From Roseateles sp. (GTDB taxonomy: Bacteria; Pseudomonadota; Gammaproteobacteria; Burkholderiales; Burkholderiaceae_C): DNA of 46,385 nt. Numbering within the stretch: the stretch's first letter is position 1; the number at the start of each line of letters is the position of its first letter. The stretch is taken from positions 13,447 to 59,831 of the forward strand of contig JADMJQ010000162.1 in assembly GCA_018780415.1 (NCBI GenBank). Direction: 5' to 3'. The position numbers and the translations under genes are program-made. Shown piece by piece: positions 41,336-46,385 of this stretch. The notes under the pieces were generated by a model. It did no database searches. It saw only the letters and a list, made by a program, of their open reading frames with translations, and was not told where the DNA came from.

Positions 41336-42775
41336 TTACTTAGACATGCGCACCGGCGTGCAGCTTGCGGCAGCTTTGCGAGCGCTGTGTGAAGTGAAGG
41401 CCTGCACGGCGGGTGGCAAGTCTGCCCAGGCACCAACGATGGTGGATGGGCTGGCAGCCAGACCGGCTTGGAAGTCAACATCCAAACCCGCCAAAACTGT
41501 GGCCTTGCCCATGTTGGAACGCAACAGCTTCAGGAAAGTCAGCTTGTCGCCCGTCGGTGCATTCGCGCCAGACTTGGTCCACTGCATCGTCGACTCAACC
41601 ACGAACTCGTACGAGCCATTGATCACGTTGGCACGCTCAGGAGCAACACCGCTCAGCTTGACAAAGCGATAGCCCTTGTCTTGTTGCACGCCATTGACCA
41701 TCGGACGTGGGTTGTTCTCACGACCGATCACGCCCAAGGCGTATGCGCCACCGGATGCATTCTCAGCAGTAGTGCCCAAGCAAGTTTCGACGTTACCTGT
41801 ACCAGAACCGGCCACTACGCCCAAAGCGCCAGTCGCGCTGATAGAACCACCAGCATTTGCCGGCGCGTAGATGTCGGCACCGCCGCAAGGATTGTTGGCG
41901 AAGTAGGCGTTAGAAGCAGCTTGTGTGCCCGAGCCAGCGACGCGACGGCAAACGTTGATCTTCTTGCTGTTGACGGCTGCATCAACCGACGTTGGCACAA
42001 CGAGGTTCCAACCCTTCTTGGTGGTTGCATCGTTGCCCAAGAGTTGACCTGTCAAAGCACCACGAACGAACGGGATTGGCAAGCTAGGCTGCTTGGCGGC
42101 GTCTTCATCAACAACAGTCGCGCTTGCGTCAACCAGGCTCTGAGCCTTTTGCAAAGCCAGGTACAACTTCTTGTTGACGGCGACGCCGAAGATGTTCTGC
42201 ACGAAACCTTCGGAATCAAGGTTAGCAACGTTGCGGCCGGCGCCTGCATTGATAGTGGCTTCAAGCAACGCTGGCTCAACGTCGGACAGACCGGCATCGG
42301 CCAAGGCTGCAACGGTGGCCGAGCAAAGGAAGCCCGGCTTCTGGATGTCGGTGGCAGGCGAGACGCCGCCGGCGGCGACCGTGCAAGCGCCGTCAACCTT
42401 CATGTGAGTTTGGGTTGCGTCAACCGCGATCAGCGGACCAACGCCTTGGCCAGAGCCACCGGCATCACGCTTAGTCACCAAGATCGGTGTCCCGGCAGGC
42501 CAAGTTCCCACTGGATCCTTCAACTTGAACGAATACGCGCGATGGCTCGCACCAGTAGCGTCATTGAAAAACACATCAAGTGTGCCAGGCTGAGCCAAGT
42601 CGGCCTGAATGAAACCGCCGATGGCCAAACGCAGGGCAGATGCGCCCGCAATGCGGATTTCTTTCAAGGAACCATCGCCGCGAGCTGCGACGACTTCGGC
42701 TGGTGTCAGTGCATTGGCCGAACCAATGGCGGCCAAAGCGGCCAGGGCGATCAGGGAGCTACGAAATTTCATCAT
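41336..42775 (-). CDS. Secreted protein, weakly like phosphate/substrate-binding proteins
   Basis: A protein of 479 residues (478 from the second ATG, 42772) with a clear signal peptide (KFRSSLIALAALAAIGSANA). The mature start, EIRIAGASALRLAIGGFIQA, followed by GTLDVFFNDATGASHRAYSF, resembles the opening of periplasmic substrate-binding-type proteins of the PstS-like kind, but similarity is weak and no transporter genes are adjacent. Two or more cysteine pairs (GACTV, GFLCSA, ICRR-like NVCRRV, NNPCGG, ETCLG) may form disulfides. The codon use differs from the tps operon and the GC content is somewhat lower, which could mean strong expression or separate origin. It lies between two related PEP-CTERM genes and has its own terminator. 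Confidence 0.75.
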   Translation of the reverse strand: MMKFRSSLIALAALAAIGSANALTPAEVVAARGDGSLKEIRIAGASALRLAIGGFIQADLAQPGTLDVFFNDATGASHRAYSFKLKDPVGTWPAGTPILVTKRDAGGSGQGVGPLIAVDATQTHMKVDGACTVAAGGVSPATDIQKPGFLCSATVAALADAGLSDVEPALLEATINAGAGRNVANLDSEGFVQNIFGVAVNKKLYLALQKAQSLVDASATVVDEDAAKQPSLPIPFVRGALTGQLLGNDATTKKGWNLVVPTSVDAAVNSKKINVCRRVAGSGTQAASNAYFANNPCGGADIYAPANAGGSISATGALGVVAGSGTGNVETCLGTTAENASGGAYALGVIGRENNPRPMVNGVQQDKGYRFVKLSGVAPERANVINGSYEFVVESTMQWTKSGANAPTGDKLTFLKLLRSNMGKATVLAGLDVDFQAGLAASPSTIVGAWADLPPAVQAFTSHSARKAAASCTPVRMSK

Positions 42776-42822
42776 GATGAGTTCTCGGTGGTAAGTTGAA
42801 TTCAGAAAAACCAGGCAAAGCT

Positions 42823-42835
42823 GCGCCAGAGGCGC
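42823..42835 (-). terminator. Weak hairpin after the second PEP-CTERM gene
   Basis: GCGCC-AGA-GGCGC, a 5-bp stem. On the minus strand a TTTTT run follows about 12 bases later. It could be a weak terminator between the PEP-CTERM gene and the binding-protein-like gene, but the stem is short and the gap long. Confidence 0.3.
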
Positions 42836-42876
42836 GGCCGAATGGCCACGCCTTCAGGTTCAGGACACGCGGGGAA

Positions 42877-43650
42877 TTAGGCTTGGCGACGGCGGGCGAC
42901 GAAGCCAACAGCGCACAGACCGGCCAAGAGCAAGGCGTAGGTGCCTGGCTCAGGGACAAGAGCGACATTGGCTGTGATGTTTGCGCCATCAAAATTAGCG
43001 CGCAGAGTTGGGTTGCCCATAGCACCACCAACAACCAAATGCGTGCTGTTGGCGCTGCTGGACGTCAGATAGACCATTTCGGCTTCGACACCAACGAGGT
43101 TGTTGGTGGCGTAGGCATTGCCCAGGTTATGAAAACCGCGAGCGTATTCAACCGTACCGGCCATGCCGGTCCACTCGATGTTGTTGATGCCTGCATCGAT
43201 GCCGATGCCGGCATTGTTGGCGGCATCGTCGACAGTGCCAAAGTAGGTAGACAGGCCTTGCACACCGTCATTGAACAACTGGTTGTTCACGCCCAAAGTG
43301 GCTTGGTCAACATTCTTGGTGCCGTAGTAGTTGATTTCACCTGGGTTGAAACCGAACTCGATCGGGTTGGCGGCGACGATAGACCACTCAGTGGCAACAC
43401 CGCTGGTTTGAGCCAGGAAGCGGCTGTACTCGCTGCCCAGAACCGACACGCTGAAGGAACCGGCGTTCACTTGGGCCAAGAAAGCATCGGTCGTGATGCC
43501 CAGGTCCTTGACGAAGGAAGCCTTGTCGTTGTAAGCGATGAACACCAGCTCGGCTTGGCCCATAGGCAAGCCAGCGCCGTCGATCAAAGCGAAAGCAGGT
43601 GAAGCAGCAACAGCGACCAAAGCGGCCAGGGCGATTTTCTTGATTTGCAT
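42877..43650 (-). CDS. PEP-CTERM sorting domain protein
   Basis: A 257-residue secreted protein with signal peptide [20 protein letters not shown] and a C-terminal PEP-CTERM signal (VPEPGTYALLLAGLCAVGF then ARRRQA). The body is related to the protein at 39935: ASFVKDLGITT, FGFNPGEINYYGT and VYLTSSSANSTHL line up with similar segments there. The start ATG 43650 has a strong GGAGAAAATT ribosome-binding site, which settles it against an upstream open frame reaching 43767. Likely an exosortase-processed surface or matrix protein. Its codon use (many GCC, GGC and AAC mixed with GTT and GGT) suggests good expression. Confidence 0.9.
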   Translation of the reverse strand: MQIKKIALAALVAVAASPAFALIDGAGLPMGQAELVFIAYNDKASFVKDLGITTDAFLAQVNAGSFSVSVLGSEYSRFLAQTSGVATEWSIVAANPIEFGFNPGEINYYGTKNVDQATLGVNNQLFNDGVQGLSTYFGTVDDAANNAGIGIDAGINNIEWTGMAGTVEYARGFHNLGNAYATNNLVGVEAEMVYLTSSSANSTHLVVGGAMGNPTLRANFDGANITANVALVPEPGTYALLLAGLCAVGFVARRRQA

Positions 43651-43951
43651 AATTTTCTCCGTTAGGAAATAAATGAAGGAACAAAACTTCAGTAAAAAAT
43701 TTCGGCAGCACACCGGGACCATCCCGGGCCTGCCCGCTACGCCTGTGCCGCCTCCCCTGAATCGCAATTTTTTTGTTTCAACTTTCTTTTATGCAAGAAG
43801 GTCGCTGCGATTGGCGGTGACTTTGGGCGCCTGGGCCTCATGGCCCTCAAACAAAGAACAAGTTGGGAGCGATCAAAAGAGCGCTCTCAAGAACACTTCG
43901 AACTTTGACTTAGCCCCGTGACAGCGCTGCGGTGCCGCGGTACTAATTCAC

Positions 43952-43965
43952 AGTCCGAATGGACT
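43952..43965. promoter_or_regulatory. Small inverted repeat, possible regulator site
   Basis: AGTCC-GAAT-GGACT, 5-bp arms, about 300 bases before the PEP-CTERM start, followed by other conserved-looking AT-rich sequence (TACTAATTCAC). It could be a transcription factor site or the top of an RNA hairpin. Confidence 0.3.
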
Positions 43966-44026
43966 AGGGACAAGCCTGTATAGAACTTTCATACCCCCTT
44001 GTTCGGGGGGCAGCAGGGCTTTTTCT

Positions 44027-44050
44027 CTTGCTTGCTTGCTTGCTTGCTTG
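44027..44050. repeat. CTTG tetranucleotide repeat, six copies
   Basis: Perfect (CTTG)6 about 40 bases beyond the epsA stop codon. Not in a coding frame of any supported gene. A three-copy version occurs near 19891. Such repeats change length by slippage. Confidence 0.85.
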
Positions 44051-44091
44051 CTCATGCACCCGCTGCTGCTGCTGCTTCTTTTCCAGTCACT

Positions 44092-44991
44092 TCAGACCGC
44101 CGCTGCGGCTGTCGGGGTGTTGGTTGTGGTGCCGGTGGCGCCGGCGCTGGTGCTGGCCGGCACCCTGCTACTCATCTCCAGCGGCGCGCGGTCCAGCAGA
44201 TTCATCGACATGGCACGCGCCACCGCCTGCGCGCGATTGGCGGCGTTGAGCTTGCGCAATATTTTTTGCACATGGTTCTTGACCGTCAGCGAGCTGATGC
44301 CCAAGACCTCGCCGACCTGCTGGTTGCTCATGCCCTCACGCAGCCAGGACAGGATTTGCCTTTCACGCTCGGTGATGCCGGTTTGGCGCGCGCCATTGAC
44401 GGGCGCGGGCTGCGGCGCGGTGTTGACCTCGCGCTCGACCACTTGCACACGCTGCCAGGTGGCATGGATATGCGGCATCATCAGCTCCAGATAGCTGTTG
44501 TGTTGCGGCGTTAGCTTGGCGTTTTGCAGCGCGAAGACAAAAAAGCTTTCGATCTCGCTGGGCCGCTGCGGGCGTGACACGCCGTGCACCAGCAGCTCCA
44601 GGATGCCGGCCGCGCGCAGGCCGGCCAGTTGCGGTTGCAGGGCCTGACCTTCCATCTGCTCTATGGTCACGCGCACCGGCTTGCAGCGCGCCTCCAGCCA
44701 CAGGCCTTGCAGCTGCTGCATCAGCACGCAGCGCGGCGCCGTCAGGCTCAGCAGCACCTCGTCGGCAATGGTGACGTTGTTAAACGCATCAAACACCAAC
44801 TCGCGCTGCGCCCGTTGATAGGCGCCGCAGATGGCCACCTGGTGCGGGATCAGCAGCTGCAGATTGCTTTGCGTCCAGACGAAGAATTGGTAGCGCCGCC
44901 GCACGTCCAAAGACTGTTCGGCCGCCCGCACAATGGCTTCGATATGGCTGTTGCTCAACAGCACGGCGTCGTTCATTTCATTGTTGTGCAT
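44092..44991 (-). CDS. epsA: LuxR-family transcriptional regulator EpsA (PEP-CTERM/exosortase associated)
   Basis: A protein of about 299 residues. The N-terminal part (VRRRYQFFVWTQSNLQLLIP, LPHEV-like PHQVAICGAYQRAQ) matches EpsA, the LuxR-type regulator found next to extracellular-polysaccharide and PEP-CTERM loci. The C-terminus has a LuxR helix-turn-helix (GITERERQILSWLREGMSNQ, then QVGEVLGISSLTVKNHVQKI, about residues 205-270) and a short Ser/Thr/Ala-rich tail. The start is uncertain: ATG 44991 or 44976, neither with a strong ribosome-binding site. It probably senses a cell state and controls matrix genes. A 18-bp palindrome about 117 bases upstream is a possible site of autoregulation. 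It is in tandem with pseudopilin genes upstream and PEP-CTERM genes downstream. Confidence 0.88.
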   Translation of the reverse strand: MHNNEMNDAVLLSNSHIEAIVRAAEQSLDVRRRYQFFVWTQSNLQLLIPHQVAICGAYQRAQRELVFDAFNNVTIADEVLLSLTAPRCVLMQQLQGLWLEARCKPVRVTIEQMEGQALQPQLAGLRAAGILELLVHGVSRPQRPSEIESFFVFALQNAKLTPQHNSYLELMMPHIHATWQRVQVVEREVNTAPQPAPVNGARQTGITERERQILSWLREGMSNQQVGEVLGISSLTVKNHVQKILRKLNAANRAQAVARAMSMNLLDRAPLEMSSRVPASTSAGATGTTTNTPTAAAAV

Positions 44992-45107
44992 GGTGTTTTG
45001 ACATGGGCGCGACGAGGGGTTGGAAGAACAGTGGCCAGCAGTGCTGATGAGCTGCGGACGCACTTTAGTAAGGCCAGATGACCGGGTGTTGAAAAAACAA
45101 ACCGGCT

Positions 45108-45125
45108 ATGAGCCGTTCGGCTCAT
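45108..45125. promoter_or_regulatory. Palindrome upstream of epsA, candidate EpsA operator or terminator
   Basis: ATGAGCCGTTCGGCTCAT, eight-base arms around TT, identical to 39796-39813 in front of tpsB. It overlaps the stop codon of the pseudopilin gene at 45122. Read on the minus strand a TTTGTTTTTT run follows after about eight bases, so it could also end the pseudopilin transcript. The identical copy elsewhere favours a protein-binding site. Confidence 0.55.
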
Positions 45126-45820
45126 TCGAACGCAAGAACTTCGGGGGCCGCCAGGAACTGCAGATCGGAGACCCGCGGCTTTTTTGTGGACTTTGCTGGG
45201 GTGACTGGGGCCTGGGCCGGCGCGCTGTCGGCCAAGTCACCGGCTGTAGCGCCTGCCGCTGCCAGCGCGCCGGTGGCCATCAACAGCGCATTGGAGCGGC
45301 TGCTGACGCCGACGATGCCACTGGCCAGCGCCGTGCCCTGCTCGCCACTGAGGCTGGCGCTGCCCAGCGGCGTGTTGACTGAAGGCCCGGGTGGCGCGGC
45401 GCCGACAGCTGACTTCTTGTGCATCAGCTGTTCACTTTCATCGATAGCGCCGTCCTGCGCTGGCGGCTGCAGCGCGAGCTGGCCCTGAATCAACTCCCAA
45501 TCGGCGCGGCCGGTGAAGGGGTCGGTGTAGAGGCGGCGCAGATGACGCTGCACCTTGCCGCTGCGTTTGTCCTCCACCAGATCCTCCAACCGCTGCGGCA
45601 AGCTGTTGCTGCCGGCCGGACTGGCCCGCACATAAGCACCTATGGCCTTGGCGATCGCGTCGCCGCGAAAGCGCAGCTCGGCCTCACGTTCGCGCTGCTG
45701 CACCGTCTGCTGGCGTTGACCCAAGGTAGCGAGTGCAACGCCGCCCAGCGCCACCACGAACAGCAGCCACAGATAGGTGAAGCCACGGTTGTCTGCCGGC
45801 CCTGCCCTACCAGTCCGCAT
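45122..45820 (-). CDS. Pseudopilin-like type II secretion protein lacking Glu5
   Basis: A 232-residue protein with a prepilin-type N-terminus: the cleavage site RG before FTYLWLLFVVALGGVALATL. Where pilins have Glu at mature position 5, this has Trp, as in the minor pseudopilin class (GspK-type) that caps the pseudopilus. The soluble part has the pseudopilin pattern GAYVRASPAGSNSLPQRLED and LYTDPFTGRADWELI. A low-complexity Ala/Pro/Ser-rich tail follows. ATG 45820 is chosen because the prepilin leader starts there; it overlaps the previous gene by 14 bases. Probably processed by prepilin peptidase and assembled with the two pseudopilins upstream. Confidence 0.8.
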   Translation of the reverse strand: MRTGRAGPADNRGFTYLWLLFVVALGGVALATLGQRQQTVQQREREAELRFRGDAIAKAIGAYVRASPAGSNSLPQRLEDLVEDKRSGKVQRHLRRLYTDPFTGRADWELIQGQLALQPPAQDGAIDESEQLMHKKSAVGAAPPGPSVNTPLGSASLSGEQGTALASGIVGVSSRSNALLMATGALAAAGATAGDLADSAPAQAPVTPAKSTKKPRVSDLQFLAAPEVLAFE

Positions 45821-46202
45821 ACAAACTCCCGTCCGGCGCGCGGCCGGCCTTGCCGCTGCGCACATCAAAGAGCTGGCCGGGAGTTTCCAACTCCGGCGGC
45901 GGCGCCAGCGCGACCCAGCTGGCCGTGCTGCTGGTCAGCGGGTCTTCAGGGATCTGACGCAGATAGCGGGCATCAACCAGCTCCTGCAAGGACTCGGGGT
46001 AGCGCGATTTGTCAGCCACAAAGTGATCGATCGCGCCACGCATCACCTGCAGAGAGGTGCGCAGGCTGTTCGCCCGCGCCCGGTCGACGCTGGCGAAATA
46101 GCGCGGCGCGGCGATGCCGGCCAGCAAGGCGACGATGGCCATCACCACGATCAGCTCGATCAGGGTAAAGCCGCGTCTTGCTTGGGCGAACTGGCGAGTC
46201 AT
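45807..46202 (-). CDS. Type II secretion pseudopilin (GspG-like)
   Basis: A 131-residue pseudopilin. The prepilin signal is RRGFTLIELIVVMAIVALLA with the conserved Glu5, a hydrophobic helix, then the GspG-like calcium-region pattern ADKSRYPESLQELVDARYLR and PEDPLTSS. It ends GSLYADW, typical of GspG-type pseudopilins. ATG 46202 is favoured; 46217 is also open and would overlap the upstream stop. It overlaps the next gene by 14 bases, so they are translated together. The rest of the type II secretion machinery is probably beyond the right edge. Confidence 0.87.
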   Translation of the reverse strand: MTRQFAQARRGFTLIELIVVMAIVALLAGIAAPRYFASVDRARANSLRTSLQVMRGAIDHFVADKSRYPESLQELVDARYLRQIPEDPLTSSTASWVALAPPPELETPGQLFDVRSGKAGRAPDGSLYADW

Positions 46203-46210
46203 ACCGCTGA

Positions 46211-46384
46211 TCACCAATCGCGGTAGCGCGTGCCGTCCAGGGCTATGCCGCTGGCCTGGGAGTAGACGTCGAACACATCGCGGCCCGGCTGCGGCGCGTC
46301 GGCCGGTGACTCATAACTGCGCAAGCCCCAGGAGCGGGCGGCGGGCAGCGTGGGGTCGGCCAGCGGGTCGCGCGGCAGGCGGCG
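46211..46384 (-). CDS. Pseudopilin (GspG-like), C-terminal part, cut by window edge
   Basis: The last 57 residues of a further pseudopilin-like protein, running off the right edge of the window. It contains RRLPRDPLADPTLP, SWGLRSYESPADAPQ and DVFDVYSQASGIALDGTRYR, and ends in DW. The pattern (DPL, GLRSY, then VYS, GTRYRDW) resembles the C-terminus of GspG-type pseudopilins. The stop TGA lies at 46211-46213. It is the third pseudopilin in a row on this strand. Confidence 0.75.
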   Translation of the reverse strand, partial: RRLPRDPLADPTLPAARSWGLRSYESPADAPQPGRDVFDVYSQASGIALDGTRYRDW

Positions 46385-46385
46385 C

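Larger units (their letters stand above)
43651..44091. other. Intergenic region between epsA and the second PEP-CTERM gene
   Basis: 441 bases without a gene. It contains the ribosome-binding site of the PEP-CTERM gene (about 43654-43660), a palindrome AGAGCGCTCT (43878-43887), the hairpin AGTCC-GAAT-GGACT (43952-43965), a CCCCC/GGGGG hairpin (43994-44010) and a six-copy CTTG repeat (44027-44050). The long leader suggests regulation of the PEP-CTERM gene. I could not place a promoter. Confidence 0.6.

Overview
The window looks like a chromosomal segment of a high-GC betaproteobacterium. The order Burkholderiales, and within it the Rubrivivax/Leptothrix/Roseateles-type branch, fits best. This rests on the large NAD-glutamate dehydrogenase, the aat-bpt N-degron transferase pair, PEP-CTERM surface proteins, an EpsA-type LuxR regulator and the codon use. 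The genus is inferred, not shown.

Left part (1-19771) is mostly housekeeping and signalling on both strands. It holds gdhB (large NAD-glutamate dehydrogenase), a DUF3422 membrane protein, a small hypothetical gene, ribE, an ArsC/YffB-like protein, and the aat and bpt transferases. Next comes a compact signalling operon: a soluble PAS histidine kinase, a lone receiver protein, and a REC-GAF-PAS-GAF-GGDEF-EAL protein. After it lie an L-2-hydroxyglutarate-oxidase-like flavoprotein, a receiver protein with an unrecognised C-terminal half, a secreted hypothetical protein, and a methyltransferase-glycosyltransferase pair.

Middle part (20068-39753, all minus strand) is the most striking region. Eight genes (nine open reading frames, because tpsA is split) are read in one direction with gaps of at most about 82 bases. 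In order they are: a TpsB/FhaC-type outer-membrane transporter; a giant TpsA/filamentous-haemagglutinin protein of about 4,000 residues, split by an apparent one-base frameshift; a DUF2341-LamG-ExbB fusion; two ExbD proteins; a TonB-like protein; a putative porin; and a periplasmic coiled-coil protein. The layout suggests a two-partner-secreted surface protein made together with its own proton-driven Ton motor and outer-membrane partner.

Right part (39935-46385, all minus strand) is an extracellular-matrix and secretion neighbourhood. It has two related PEP-CTERM proteins flanking a secreted binding-protein-like gene, the LuxR-family regulator EpsA, and three consecutive type II secretion/pilin-like pseudopilins, the last one cut by the window edge. 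An identical 18-bp palindrome lies upstream of epsA and upstream of tpsB, 5.3 kb apart. This makes EpsA control of the tps-ton operon a concrete, testable idea. No tRNA, rRNA, CRISPR array or insertion sequence was recognised.
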